Below are positions 44,654-53,133 of a stretch of 64,000 nt of DNA, piece by piece. A program made the position numbers and the translations under genes. How positions within the stretch are numbered: position 1 is the stretch's first letter; each line of letters opens with the position of its first letter. The stretch comes from Bradyrhizobium betae (lineage in GTDB: Bacteria > Pseudomonadota > Alphaproteobacteria > Rhizobiales > Xanthobacteraceae). The notes under the pieces are model-generated. The model did no database searches. It saw nothing but the letters and a program-made list of their open reading frames with translations, and had not been told where the DNA came from. The DNA lies in the NCBI RefSeq assembly GCF_004123905.1, contig NZ_MZXW01000016.1, positions 868,001 to 932,000 on the forward strand, in the 5' to 3' direction.

Positions 44654-45352
44654 CTATCTCGCCAACGGCCACTCGCCGATGATGCGGAATCTCGCCTTGG
44701 TATCATCCTGCCTGAACAGCGTGATGCGATCGATCGCCAGGGCATCGCGCTTCAGCCCGGCAAACCTGTCCCGAAGCATGGCTAGGATCGGCCCGCGCCG
44801 CTCCGCATCCAGCCGTCCCGTCAGCGTCATGTGGAAACGGAATTCTTCCATCACATACGGGTATCCCCAGCGGTCGAGATAGTCGCGCTGCCGCTCGCTC
44901 AGTTTCTCAGGTCTACGCCGAGCCCGATCCTCCGTCGTCAGGCCCGCACGGAATGCATCGAAATCCCGCACGCAATCGGCGGCGAGCTCTCGAAGCGCAT
45001 CGACGGGCTCGGCCGGAATGACGGCAATGAAGCCGCTGATGGCATCGACGATCGGGCGGATCACCGGGACGGGACGCGCTTTGGCCGAAAACTCCGCGCA
45101 GGCCGCGATCAGCTCCGCTTCTGTCTTGCCGGGCGTGAGCGTCATCGGCGCCTTCAGTGTGCCGTGAAAGCCGTATTTGCGGGGATCGGCCGTGATGTCG
45201 CGCCAGTCCGCAGCGACGTGCAGCGCGTCCTGCGGAAAGGGCAGCTCGTCGCCGGTATAGGCATCGTAGCCGAGCAGCTCGGCGCCGAAGCGGGAGAGGG
45301 CGCTGTGGCTGCCTGCGGCAAAATAGATCGCGTAGCGGGAAAAACCTGTCAT
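44654..45352 (-). CDS. DUF1045 phosphonate-operon 2H phosphoesterase
   Basis: 232-residue protein of DUF1045 (phosphonate metabolism protein family). The two HxT motifs of 2H phosphoesterases are intact: His63-Gly-Thr65 (FHGTLKAPM) and His174-Met-Thr176 (FHMTLTGRL). 2H enzymes hydrolyse cyclic phosphates. It stands last in the minus-strand phosphonate operon after the PhnM paralogue. The cluster has no PhnP, so it may open the cyclic ribose phosphate made by C-P lyase; that role is inference. The stop lies close to the cyclase gene's end, convergent. Confidence 0.87.
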   Translation of the reverse strand: MTGFSRYAIYFAAGSHSALSRFGAELLGYDAYTGDELPFPQDALHVAADWRDITADPRKYGFHGTLKAPMTLTPGKTEAELIAACAEFSAKARPVPVIRPIVDAISGFIAVIPAEPVDALRELAADCVRDFDAFRAGLTTEDRARRRPEKLSERQRDYLDRWGYPYVMEEFRFHMTLTGRLDAERRGPILAMLRDRFAGLKRDALAIDRITLFRQDDTKARFRIIGEWPLAR

Positions 45353-45370
45353 CGTCCGAGCATAGCCGGT

Positions 45371-46564
45371 TTAGGTCGCAACGACAGCCTCGCGCGGCAC
45401 TGTCGCAGCGGGGAGCAGCCGCGTCGCATCGGTGAGATGCACGAGCTTTCCGCCTGATATCACGGCAACCACGCGCGGCCGCAGCGGTGCGGTATCGTCG
45501 ACCAGCAGAATGTCCGCGCGGCGTCCTGCCGCGAGCACACCGCGATCGGTAAGGCCGGTCGCGAGCGCCGGCCCGGCGGAAACCAGATCCCAGGCCTTCG
45601 CCAGCGGCAGCACGCCATCGGCGGCGAGGCGGAACGCGGCGAGCAGTTGCGCGGGATAATAATAGTCCGACGCCAGCACCGAGCAGAGGCCCTTGGCGAT
45701 CATGTCGGATGCCTTGGTCCAGCCGGTGTGGCTGCCGCCGCGCACGACGTTCGGCGCGCCGTAGACGATGGCATCGCCATGGCTTGCTGCCGCCCGCGCC
45801 GTCTCTTCGTTGATCGGAAACTCCGCGATCAGCGCGCCCATGGCCCGATAGTCCGCGCGCATCGCCGGCGTCGCATCGTCATGCGAGAGCATCCGCACTT
45901 CGGCGGAACGGGCGACCGCGGCGAGCCGCGACACGGAGGCCGGCACATCTGCCGCGCGAGACACGATGTGTCCGACCAGCCGGTCAAAATCCTCGCTCGA
46001 CAGTCCGGTGCGCTCCACCATGCGGTTGCGCTTGCGCGGATTGGAGATGTCGGCAACGACGCCGTCCATGTGGTCGTTGAAGGCAAACAGGTCGACGCGG
46101 CCCTCAGCCAGCCACTGGCTCATCTCGGCCTCGGCCTCGAGATTGTAGGTCTCGTGCCGTAGGTGGAAACGGGTGTCGGCGGCGAATTGCGGACGCTGCC
46201 GCTCGATCGCCTCCATCAGGCCGCGGGCATTGTCGGCGCTGCGCAGCCCCGGCTCCCATGAGCAGGTCGTGGCGTGAAACACCGTGGTGATGCCGTTGCT
46301 GATCGCCTGGCGGTCGCTGTCGGCGAGCGCGACGTCGATCGGAAAGTCGACGCCGGCGCGCGGCATCATCTGCCGCTCGAAGGCGTCGCCATGCAGATCG
46401 ACGATTCCGGGCAACACCAGAAGATTGCGCGCATCGATGGCGAGCCGCGCCCTGCCGCGAGAGGCGTCAACCTGCGCAATATCCGTTCCGGCCACGGAAA
46501 GCGAAGTTTCGACGAATTCGGTGCCGATCAGGGCCCGGCCGCCCTCGATGAATATGTCTGTCAC
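45371..46564 (-). CDS. Second, divergent PhnM-like amidohydrolase
   Basis: 397-residue amidohydrolase related to PhnM (alpha-D-ribose 1-methylphosphonate 5-triphosphate diphosphatase). The metal motif is [17 protein letters not shown] (His58, Asp60), where the standard copy at 56628-57785 has ELHTDHLEAH. The [21 protein letters not shown] and [11 protein letters not shown] motifs are shared with it, so the metal centre is kept. It belongs to the group often seen beside the C-P lyase genes but its substrate may differ. Overlaps the acetyltransferase gene by four bases (46561-46564), so co-translated with it. Confidence 0.87.
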   Translation of the reverse strand: MTDIFIEGGRALIGTEFVETSLSVAGTDIAQVDASRGRARLAIDARNLLVLPGIVDLHGDAFERQMMPRAGVDFPIDVALADSDRQAISNGITTVFHATTCSWEPGLRSADNARGLMEAIERQRPQFAADTRFHLRHETYNLEAEAEMSQWLAEGRVDLFAFNDHMDGVVADISNPRKRNRMVERTGLSSEDFDRLVGHIVSRAADVPASVSRLAAVARSAEVRMLSHDDATPAMRADYRAMGALIAEFPINEETARAAASHGDAIVYGAPNVVRGGSHTGWTKASDMIAKGLCSVLASDYYYPAQLLAAFRLAADGVLPLAKAWDLVSAGPALATGLTDRGVLAAGRRADILLVDDTAPLRPRVVAVISGGKLVHLTDATRLLPAATVPREAVVAT

Positions 46565-47220
46565 GCGACCGCGCTTCGTTTGCTGGTTGAGGAGCTTGCT
46601 CGTGCTTCATATGTCGCGAGAAAATCTTCAATCCCGAGCTTGCGGAAATCGGGCAGGGCTGCACGCAATTTGTCGTGATCCCAGTCCCACCAGGCGAGCC
46701 GTGCAAGCCGTCCGGCCACCTCTTCCGAGAACCGCCGCCGCACGATCCGCGCCGGATTGCCGGCAACGATGCAGTAGGCGGGCACGTCCTTGGTGACGAT
46801 GGCGCCGGCTGCGATCACGGCGCCGGTGCCGATATTGCGGCCAGGCAGCACGATCGCGCCATGGCCGATCCAGACGTCATGGCCGATATGGACATGATGC
46901 TGGCGCCGCCAGTCGAAGAACTCGGTGTCGTCGCTCTCGCCCGGGAAGTAGGCGCTCGAACGATAGGTGAAATGCGCCTGCGTCGCGCGATGCATCGGAT
47001 GGTTGCCGGGATTGATGCGCGTCATCGCAGCGATCGAGCAGAATTTCCCGATGGTGGTGTAGGTGATCTGCGAATCGTTCACGACATAGGAGTAATCGCC
47101 CATCGTGACTTCAGTCAGGATTGTACGCGCGCCGACCTCGGTGTAGGCGCCGAGCCTGGTCTCGTGGAGCTTCGCGGAAGCATCGATGGTCGGTTGAACC
47201 GAGAGCGCTTTACCGGCCAT
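46561..47220 (-). CDS. Phosphonate-operon hexapeptide-repeat acetyltransferase (Vat/CatB-like)
   Basis: 219-residue left-handed beta-helix acetyltransferase of the phosphonate-associated group. Hexapeptide turns are seen in [38 protein letters not shown], here summarised; the catalytic-type His-containing segment [14 protein letters not shown] is present. It likely acetylates an amino- or hydroxy-phosphonate for protection or use. PhnO of E. coli is a GNAT protein, so this is not PhnO. ATG 47220 is chosen over the in-frame extension to 47343 because a Pho box occupies 47267-47295 in that extension. First gene of the minus-strand phosphonate unit. Confidence 0.85.
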   Translation of the reverse strand: MAGKALSVQPTIDASAKLHETRLGAYTEVGARTILTEVTMGDYSYVVNDSQITYTTIGKFCSIAAMTRINPGNHPMHRATQAHFTYRSSAYFPGESDDTEFFDWRRQHHVHIGHDVWIGHGAIVLPGRNIGTGAVIAAGAIVTKDVPAYCIVAGNPARIVRRRFSEEVAGRLARLAWWDWDHDKLRAALPDFRKLGIEDFLATYEARASSSTSKRSAVA

Positions 47221-47266
47221 GTCACATCCGTTTTTCGAGGGCAGGCGTTCCTCTTCGAGTGGCTTG

Positions 47267-47295
47267 ATGACAATGTCATGACGCAGCGATGACAG
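47267..47295 (-). promoter_or_regulatory. Triple Pho box upstream of the acetyltransferase-phnM2-DUF1045 unit
   Basis: On the minus strand three 7-mers lie on an exact 11-nt period: CTGTCAT-N4-GCGTCAT-N4-TTGTCAT (complement at 47289-47295, 47278-47284 and 47267-47273). This fits the PhoB-binding consensus CTGTCAT-N4-CTGTCAT. It ends 46 nt before the ATG at 47220. Confidence 0.75.
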
Positions 47296-47332
47296 GGGAT
47301 GAGCTGTGTTGCATCGCCGCACCGCAGCGCGA

Positions 47333-47350
47333 GTGTCACACAAGTGTCAA
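47333..47350 (+). promoter_or_regulatory. Pho box upstream of phnC
   Basis: GTGTCAC-ACAA-GTGTCAA on the plus strand, two 7-mers on an 11-nt period, matching the Pho-box core TGTCA twice. It ends 43 nt before the phnC ATG, the expected place for PhoB activation. Lies 38 nt from the oppositely oriented triple box. Confidence 0.7.
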
Positions 47351-47393
47351 GTGCCGGCGATAGCGGTGGGTCCCAGCTACTCTGGAGCCCTGC

Positions 47394-48203
47394 ATGCTGG
47401 TGGTTGAAGGTCTGACGTGCCGCTTCGGCGCTAAAGCCGCGGTGGACGACGCTTCGTTTCAAATCTCCCCCGGCGGCTTCGTCGGTGTGATCGGGCGCTC
47501 CGGCGCCGGCAAGTCGACCATGCTGCGCATGATCAATCGCCTGGCGACGCCGACGCAGGGCCGCATCCTGTTCGACGGCCTCGACGTCACCGCGCTGCGC
47601 GGCAAGGAATTGCGGCAATGGCGCGCGCGCTCGGCGATGATCTTTCAGCAGTTCAACCTGGTCGGCCGGCTCGATGTTCTCACCAACGTCCTGATGGGGC
47701 GTCTTGCGACGATGCCGGCCTGGCGCTCGCTCACGCAGACCTGGCCGGAGCACGACAAGGCGCTGGCGATGTCCGCGCTCGAGCAGTTCGATATCGCCTC
47801 GCTCGCCGCCCAGCGCGCCGACCAGCTCTCCGGCGGCCAGCAGCAGCGCGTCGCGATCGCCCGCGCACTGGTGCAGCAGCCCGACATCATCCTCGCCGAC
47901 GAGCCGATCGCCTCGCTCGATCCGCGCAACACCAAGATCGTGATGGACGCGCTGCTGCGCATCAACAAGCACTTTGGCATCACCGTGCTGTGCAATCTGC
48001 ATTCGCTCGATCTGGCGCGTTCCTATTGCGACCGGCTGATCGGCATGGCGCAGGGTCGCGTAGTGTTCGACGGCGTGCCGTCGGAGCTCACCGACCATGT
48101 CGCGCGCGAACTTTACGATCTCGAAGCCGCCGATGTCATGGGCGGTGCATCTGCACCGGCGCCCGAGGGCGTTCCGGCTCTTGGCACTGCCGCAGTGGCC
48201 TGA
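47394..48203 (+). CDS. phnC: Phosphonate ABC transporter ATPase PhnC
   Basis: 269-residue ATPase. Walker A GRSGAGKS at residues 34-41, [15 protein letters not shown] signature, Walker [14 protein letters not shown], and NLHSLDLA as the H-loop. Q-loop region [14 protein letters not shown] is typical of PhnC. Powers uptake of phosphonates and perhaps phosphite or phosphate. SD TCTGGAG lies 6 nt upstream of ATG 47394. It has an Ala/Pro-rich tail of 25 residues. First gene of the phnCDE operon. Confidence 0.95.
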   Translation: MLVVEGLTCRFGAKAAVDDASFQISPGGFVGVIGRSGAGKSTMLRMINRLATPTQGRILFDGLDVTALRGKELRQWRARSAMIFQQFNLVGRLDVLTNVLMGRLATMPAWRSLTQTWPEHDKALAMSALEQFDIASLAAQRADQLSGGQQQRVAIARALVQQPDIILADEPIASLDPRNTKIVMDALLRINKHFGITVLCNLHSLDLARSYCDRLIGMAQGRVVFDGVPSELTDHVARELYDLEAADVMGGASAPAPEGVPALGTAAVA

Positions 48204-48274
48204 GCGGCACAAGGCCGTCACGTCCTGCTGATAAGTTTCGCGTCAACCGATCCCAACCGATGATAGAGGGTATC

Positions 48275-49210
48275 ATGATCACTCGCAGATTAGTTCTTGC
48301 CGGCGCCGCCGCGCTCGCTTTCGCCTCGTCGGCTTCCGCCGAAGACTGGAAAGCCAAATATCCCGAACTGACCTTCGCGGTCGTTCCGGCCGAGAACGCC
48401 TCCGGCGTCACCGAGCGCTGGGCGCCGTTCATGAGCTATCTCTCCAAGGAATTGGGCGTGAAGGTCACCCTGCGCATCGCCAACGACTACGCCGCTGTGA
48501 TCGAAGGCCAGCGCGCCGGCAACATCCATATCGCCAGCTACGGCTCGGCCTCGTTCGCGCGCGCCCGCCTGACCGGCGTCAAGACCGACGCCTTCGCCAA
48601 CGACATCAATGCCGACGGCTCGACCGGCTACTACTCGGTGTTCTTCGTCAAGGCGAGTAGCGCCTACAAGAAGATCGATGACCTCAAGGGCAAGAACCTC
48701 GGCCTCGTCGACCCGAATTCGACCTCCGGCAACAACGTGCCGCGCTTCGAGCTCGACAAGATGGGCATCGCCGACGCCGACAGCTATTTCGGCAAGGTCG
48801 TCTTCGCCGGCAGCCATGAGAACGCGATGCTGGCGCTGGCGCAGGGCACGGTCGACGTTGCCGCCAACCAGTGGACCAGCGACGACGATTCGACGCTGGC
48901 GCAGATGCTGACCAAGGGCATGCTGAAGAATGCCGACGGCTCGCCGATGAAGAAGGACGATTTCCGCATCATCCACAAGTCGGCGTCGATCATCAACGGC
49001 CCCTATGCCTATAACTCCGACCTGCCGGACGACGCCAAGGCGGCGATCACGAAGGCGTTCTTCGATGCTCCCACCAAGGACAAGGTGGCCTTCGATCGCC
49101 TCCAGGACGGCCAGAAGAAGGGCTTTCATCCCGCCACCACCAAGGACTGGGATGGCACGATCGATCTGATCAAGTTCGTCGACGCATTGCGTAAGAAGAA
49201 GGCGTCCTGA
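48275..49210 (+). CDS. phnD: Phosphonate ABC transporter substrate-binding protein PhnD
   Basis: 311-residue periplasmic binding protein. The signal peptide is residues 1-22 (ends SASAE). The ligand cleft segments include YGSASFARA and NLGLVDPNSTSGNN, the Ser/Thr/Asn loop that holds the phosphonate group. ATG 48275 has GAGGG just upstream and directs a good signal peptide; an ATG at 48260 is out of frame. Follows phnC by 71 bp and precedes a hairpin that may reduce read-through. Confidence 0.95.
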   Translation: MITRRLVLAGAAALAFASSASAEDWKAKYPELTFAVVPAENASGVTERWAPFMSYLSKELGVKVTLRIANDYAAVIEGQRAGNIHIASYGSASFARARLTGVKTDAFANDINADGSTGYYSVFFVKASSAYKKIDDLKGKNLGLVDPNSTSGNNVPRFELDKMGIADADSYFGKVVFAGSHENAMLALAQGTVDVAANQWTSDDDSTLAQMLTKGMLKNADGSPMKKDDFRIIHKSASIINGPYAYNSDLPDDAKAAITKAFFDAPTKDKVAFDRLQDGQKKGFHPATTKDWDGTIDLIKFVDALRKKKAS

Positions 49211-49229
49211 TCTCAGGGCGATGCAACTG

Positions 49230-49265
49230 GAGCCGGGTCGATGGACCCGGCTCTTTCTCTTTTGA
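49230..49265 (+). terminator. Intrinsic terminator between phnD and phnE
   Basis: Perfect 10-bp stem GAGCCGGGTC / GACCCGGCTC around a GATG loop, followed by TTTCTCTTTT. It sits 19 nt after the phnD stop, and 21 nt before phnE. Partial read-through would give more binding protein than permease. Confidence 0.85.
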
Positions 49266-49286
49266 CCGGCCACTCTCCCTGACCAG

Positions 49287-50171
49287 ATGACCCTCGCGGT
49301 TTCGATCCTTCCCGAGCAGCAACTCGCCGTGCTCAACGCCGCCTATCGCCAAGCGGTCTCGCGCCGGCGGTTGCGCCTCCTGCTCGGAGTCGTGGTGTTC
49401 GCCGCCGCGCTGGCTCTCGCCGGCTTCGGCGCGGAAGTAAACCTGCGCACGCTCTTCACCTATTTCGGCAACTTCGTCAGCTATTTCGACCGCATCCTCA
49501 CGCTCGACAGCGGCCAGCGCGTCTGGACCGATATCGGCGAATGGTTCTGGGGCTTGCGCAAATGGTTGAGGATGCTGGGCGAGACACTGCTGATCTCCTA
49601 TGTCGGTACGCTGATCGGCGCGACCTTCGCGTTGTGCCTGAACTTCTTCGCGGCTGAAAACACCTCGCCCTCGCCCTGGCTGCGCTTCGTCGTGCGGCGT
49701 TTGCTCGAATTCGCCCGCACTGTCCCCGGCATCGTCTTCGCCTTGATCTTCGTGATCGCCTTCGGTCTCGGGCCGATGGCGGGCGTGCTCGCGATTGCGA
49801 TCCACTCCACCGGCGCGCTCGGAAAGCTGTTCTCGGAGATCGTCGAGAATGCCGACATGAAACCGGTCGAAGGCATCCGCTCGACCGGCGCGAGCTGGCT
49901 CTCCTGCATGCGCTTCGCCATCGTGCCGCAGGTGACCGCGGGCTATGCCAGCTATGCGCTGCTGCGCTTCGAGATCAACGTCCGCGAAGCCTCCGTGATG
50001 GGCTTCGTCGGCGCCGGCGGCATCGGCCAGGAGCTCGTCGTCGCCATTCGCAAGTTCTATTACTCGGACGTCAGCGCCATCCTGCTCACCATCATCGTCA
50101 CGGTCTTCATCATCGACATCAGCACCGGCTGGCTGCGCGGCCGTCTGTTCGGCAAGGAGGCACGGACGTGA
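49287..50171 (+). CDS. phnE: Phosphonate ABC transporter permease PhnE (first)
   Basis: 294-residue inner-membrane permease. A membrane helix about residues 30-47 follows a basic N-terminus. The permease core has LGETLLISYVGTLIGATFAL and the coupling loop VEGIRSTGASWLSCMRFAIVP. The C-terminus repeats the GFVGAGGIGQEL motif of PhnE. Translationally coupled to the next permease through GTGA at 50168-50171. Forms a heterodimer with PhnE2. Confidence 0.93.
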   Translation: MTLAVSILPEQQLAVLNAAYRQAVSRRRLRLLLGVVVFAAALALAGFGAEVNLRTLFTYFGNFVSYFDRILTLDSGQRVWTDIGEWFWGLRKWLRMLGETLLISYVGTLIGATFALCLNFFAAENTSPSPWLRFVVRRLLEFARTVPGIVFALIFVIAFGLGPMAGVLAIAIHSTGALGKLFSEIVENADMKPVEGIRSTGASWLSCMRFAIVPQVTAGYASYALLRFEINVREASVMGFVGAGGIGQELVVAIRKFYYSDVSAILLTIIVTVFIIDISTGWLRGRLFGKEART

Positions 50172-51016
50172 CGAGCCCGCAGGAGGTCGACACGCGAGAG
50201 CTTCGTGCGCGTTACCCTGATGTGTTCGATCGGCCGGCCTTGGCGCGGCTCGCCATGCCGGCGATGATCGTCGCAGCGCTCGCGGTTCTGGTCTACGGCC
50301 TCGTCGATCTCGATTTCTCGCCGTCGCGGTTCTTCAACGGTCTCAGCCAGCTCGGCTGGATCAGCCTGATGATGATCCCGCCGGATCCCGGCTCCTCGCT
50401 GCCGATCTATCTGAAGGCGCTGGGCGAGACGCTCTCGATCGCGCTGCTCGGCACCACGCTGGCGGCGCTGTTCGCACTCCCGGTGAGCCTGCTGGCCGCG
50501 CGCAACATCGTGCCGTCGAATATCCTGCGTTTCCCGGTCCGCCGCTTTCTCGATTCGATCCGCGGCGTCGACACGCTGATCTGGGCGCTGGTGTGGATCA
50601 ACGTGGTCGGGCTCGGCCCGTTCGCCGGCGTGCTCGCGATCGCCGTGTCGGATTTCGGTGCGTTCGGAAAATTGTTCTCCGAGGCGATCGAAGGCGCCGA
50701 CCAGAAGCAGGTCGAAGGCATCCGCGCCTCCGGTGGCAGCCCACTGCACGAGATCCGGTTCGGCCTGTTGCCGCAGGTTCTCCCCGTGATCGCAGGCCAG
50801 GTGCTCTATTTCATCGAATCCAACACCCGCTCGGCCACCATCATCGGCATCGTCGGCGCCGGCGGCATCGGCCTCCAGCTCGCCGAGCAGATCCGCGTGC
50901 TGGAATGGCAGAAAGTGTCGTTCCTGATCCTGATGATTTTGGTCGCGGTCGCCGCGATCGATTTCATCTCGGGCAAGCTGCGCTTTGCGATCATTGGGCG
51001 ACGGGCGGTGGCCTGA
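50168..51016 (+). CDS. phnE: Phosphonate ABC transporter permease PhnE (second)
   Basis: 282-residue permease paralogous to the preceding gene. It has ALGETLSIALLGTTLAALFAL and the coupling loop VEGIRASGGSPLHEIRFGLLP, then GIVGAGGIGLQL. Starts at GTG 50168, overlapping the first permease gene. Rhizobial phn clusters usually contain two PhnE genes, whereas E. coli has one. Followed by a family A repeat. Confidence 0.93.
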   Translation: MTSPQEVDTRELRARYPDVFDRPALARLAMPAMIVAALAVLVYGLVDLDFSPSRFFNGLSQLGWISLMMIPPDPGSSLPIYLKALGETLSIALLGTTLAALFALPVSLLAARNIVPSNILRFPVRRFLDSIRGVDTLIWALVWINVVGLGPFAGVLAIAVSDFGAFGKLFSEAIEGADQKQVEGIRASGGSPLHEIRFGLLPQVLPVIAGQVLYFIESNTRSATIIGIVGAGGIGLQLAEQIRVLEWQKVSFLILMILVAVAAIDFISGKLRFAIIGRRAVA

Positions 51017-51191
51017 GTTCTTCGCCTCTCCCCGCTTGCGGGGAGAGGCCGGAATTTGCGCTGCAAATTCCGGGTGAGGACTCTCCGCGAGTCCGTCTCT
51101 CACCGTGATCGCGGATACAGCCCCTCGCCCCAACCCTCTCAGCGCGAGCGAAGCTCGTCGCGCCCCCCGTAAGAACGGGGCGAGGGAGAAG
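51017..51191. repeat. Palindromic intergenic repeat, GC-rich family A (copy 3)
   Basis: Starts with CCTCTCCCCGC(TTGC)GCGGGGAGAGG and has an inner palindrome GGAATTTGCG/CGCAAATTCC-like, as in copy 2. It fills the space between convergent phnE and phnF genes. A GCGCGAGCGAAGCTCGTCGCG segment near 51140 also occurs near 7690. Confidence 0.75.
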
Positions 51192-51203
51192 AGGCAGCCC
51201 ACC

Positions 51204-51932
51204 CTACGACTCCACCAGAAACTCCACCCGCTCCGCCGCAAACCGCGAATGCTTCGTCACCAGCGGCTTGCCGTCGAGATCGTGGTCGGTCGCATCGACC
51301 ACCAGGATCGGTCGGCCCAGCGGCAGATCGAGCCGCGCGGCATCGGTCGCATCCACGATGCCGGCGGTGATCCGGGTTGCGCCGCGGCGATAGTCGCGCA
51401 CGCCGTAATGTTCGAGCAATTTCGTCATCGAGCGTGTCGCGGCGAACACTTCGCCGGCACCCGGAAACAGCTCCGCCGACAGCCACGTGGTGGAGACACA
51501 GATCGGCGTGCGGTCGGCGAGCCGTATCGCCTCGATCCGCACCAGCGGCGCGCCGGCCTTTAATCCCAGTTCCCGCGCGAGCTCGCGCGTTGCGACGTCT
51601 TCGGACGTCTCGATCAAGCGTCCATGCGGTTCGCGGCCGTCGGCGCCGACGATCTCGGAGAAGCGCGTGCGTGAGCGCAGCGGATAGGCGAGGCGTTGCG
51701 CCTCGACATAGGTTCCGCTGCCGCGCTCCGCGCGCACGATGCCGCGCTCGGCAAGCGCCGCCAGCGCGCGCCGCACGGTGTGGCGGTTCACCCGATAGGT
51801 TTCGGCGATCTCCACCTCGCCCGGCAATTTGTCGCCTGCCGCAAAGCGGCCGTCGGCAATGCCGCGCTCGATGCCGTCGGCAACGAGGCGCCATAACGCG
51901 ACGCCGGAAGAGGCGGTGTCCTGCATGCTCAT
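51204..51932 (-). CDS. phnF: Phosphonate operon repressor PhnF (GntR/HutC family)
   Basis: 242-residue regulator. The GntR winged helix (about residues 13-77) has LPGEVEIAETYRVNRHTVRRALAALAERG and a GSGTYVE end. The C-terminal UTRA ligand domain follows (RFSEIV, about 90-235). It lies divergent from phnG and a perfect palindrome (51998-52023) is in the shared region. It probably represses phnG-N and its own gene until a phosphonate metabolite binds. Confidence 0.93.
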   Translation of the reverse strand: MSMQDTASSGVALWRLVADGIERGIADGRFAAGDKLPGEVEIAETYRVNRHTVRRALAALAERGIVRAERGSGTYVEAQRLAYPLRSRTRFSEIVGADGREPHGRLIETSEDVATRELARELGLKAGAPLVRIEAIRLADRTPICVSTTWLSAELFPGAGEVFAATRSMTKLLEHYGVRDYRRGATRITAGIVDATDAARLDLPLGRPILVVDATDHDLDGKPLVTKHSRFAAERVEFLVES

Positions 51933-51965
51933 GTCGCCGGCCAGCCTAGCCCAGAAATCACAGCC

Positions 51966-51983
51966 TTGTCACGAAACAGTCAT
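51966..51983 (+). promoter_or_regulatory. Pho-box-like site upstream of phnG
   Basis: TTGTCAC-GAAA-CAGTCAT, two 7-mers on an 11-nt period, each one base from CTGTCAC or CTGTCAT. It lies 14 nt upstream of the PhnF palindrome and 70 nt before the phnG start. Weaker than the sites in front of phnC. Confidence 0.6.
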
Positions 51984-51997
51984 GGCGCTTCCGTATG

Positions 51998-52023
51998 AAG
52001 TTGTCTAGTATCATAGACAACTT
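51998..52023. promoter_or_regulatory. Probable PhnF operator
   Basis: Perfect palindrome: AAGTTGTCTA, 6-nt spacer GTATCA, TAGACAACTT. The TCTA/TAGA half-sites fit those of GntR/HutC-type PhnF repressors. It lies between divergent phnF and phnG. Confidence 0.8.
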
Positions 52024-52052
52024 GGATTCGGCAAGTTCGGCAAACAAGTTCG

Positions 52053-52517
52053 GTGGATCAGGTGACGCAGCAAAACATTCAGCAAGCCCAGCGCAAGGCC
52101 GCGATGGCCGTGCTGGCGCATGCGGAGGCGGGCGAGATCGCCGCTCGCCTCCGCAACTTGGCCGTTCCGGCCCATCAGGATCTGCGCGAACCGGAAAGCG
52201 GCCTCGTCATGCTGCGCGGCCGGGTCGGCGGCGACGGCGCGCCGTTCAATCTCGGCGAAGCAACGGTATCGCGAGCCGCGATCCGGCTTGCGAGCGGCGA
52301 GGTCGGCTTCGGCTACACGCTCGGACGTGACGGCGAAAAGGCGCGGCTGATCGCGCTGTGCGACGCATTGGTGCAGTCCAAGGATTTCGGCGCGACCGTC
52401 GAGCGGGACATCATCGCGCCGTTGCGCGAGCAGCTTATGGTCAGGCGTAAGCAGGTGGCGGAAGAGACCGCTGCCACGAAGGTTGATTTCTACACCATGG
52501 TGCGCGGTGAGGGGTGA
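52053..52517 (+). CDS. phnG: C-P lyase subunit PhnG
   Basis: 154-residue subunit of the C-P lyase core complex (PhnGHIJ), which makes alpha-D-ribose 1-methylphosphonate 5-triphosphate with PhnI. It shows LVMLRGRVGGDGAPFNLGEAT and GFGYTLGRDGEKA, characteristic of PhnG. The start is a GTG at 52053; a GTG at 52062 is possible. It is the first gene of phnGHIJKLMN, 5 bp from phnH. Confidence 0.93.
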   Translation: MDQVTQQNIQQAQRKAAMAVLAHAEAGEIAARLRNLAVPAHQDLREPESGLVMLRGRVGGDGAPFNLGEATVSRAAIRLASGEVGFGYTLGRDGEKARLIALCDALVQSKDFGATVERDIIAPLREQLMVRRKQVAEETAATKVDFYTMVRGEG

Positions 52518-52521
52518 GATC

Positions 52522-53130
52522 ATGACCACGATTGCGGAACTGCCGCCGGGGTTCGTCGATAAGGTGCTGTCGGCGCAATCGACCTTTCGCTCGGTGATGG
52601 ACGCCATGGCGCGACCAGGCTCGGTCCAGCGCATCGTGCCGATGGCGGGAACGGCAGGTCGCATGATGCGCGGCACCGCCGCGATCGCGCTGACGCTGTT
52701 CGACCACGACACGCCGCTCTGGCTAGATGCGCGGATGTCGGAAAGTTCCGACGTGACAAAATGGCTGAAATTCCACACCGGCGCGCCGGTGGTGCAGGAT
52801 GCCTCGATCGCGAGCTTCGCGCTGATCAGCGACGGCGCGGCGCTTCCCTCGCTCGAGCGTTTCGCGCTCGGTACCAACGAATATCCGGATCGCTCAACCA
52901 CGGTGATCATTCAGGTCGACAGCCTGGACACGGGACGCAGCTTCGAGCTGCGCGGCCCCGGCATCGACGGTGTCACGATGCTTCAGGCATCGATCAAGCC
53001 TTTCGACTTGTTCGAGCGCCTGCGCATCAACGAGACGCTGTTTCCACGCGGCATCGATCTGGTGCTGGTCGCCGATGATGCCGTGGTCGCGATCCCCCGC
53101 ACCACGCGCGTCGAGAGCAAGGGAAGCTGA
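52522..53130 (+). CDS. phnH: C-P lyase subunit PhnH
   Basis: 202-residue core-complex subunit. The N-terminus (FVDKVLSAQSTFRSVMDAMARPG) is typical and the C-terminus ends IPRTTRVE. ATG 52522 follows GAGGGGTGAG. PhnH forms part of the hexameric PhnG2H2I2J2 complex in the cytoplasm and is required for the transfer of phosphonate to the ATP ribose. Confidence 0.93.
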   Translation: MTTIAELPPGFVDKVLSAQSTFRSVMDAMARPGSVQRIVPMAGTAGRMMRGTAAIALTLFDHDTPLWLDARMSESSDVTKWLKFHTGAPVVQDASIASFALISDGAALPSLERFALGTNEYPDRSTTVIIQVDSLDTGRSFELRGPGIDGVTMLQASIKPFDLFERLRINETLFPRGIDLVLVADDAVVAIPRTTRVESKGS

Positions 53131-53133
53131 AGC

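Noticed and set aside
46561..47220. Calling the hexapeptide acetyltransferase PhnO
   Set aside because: PhnO is a GNAT-fold enzyme; this protein has a left-handed beta-helix pattern.
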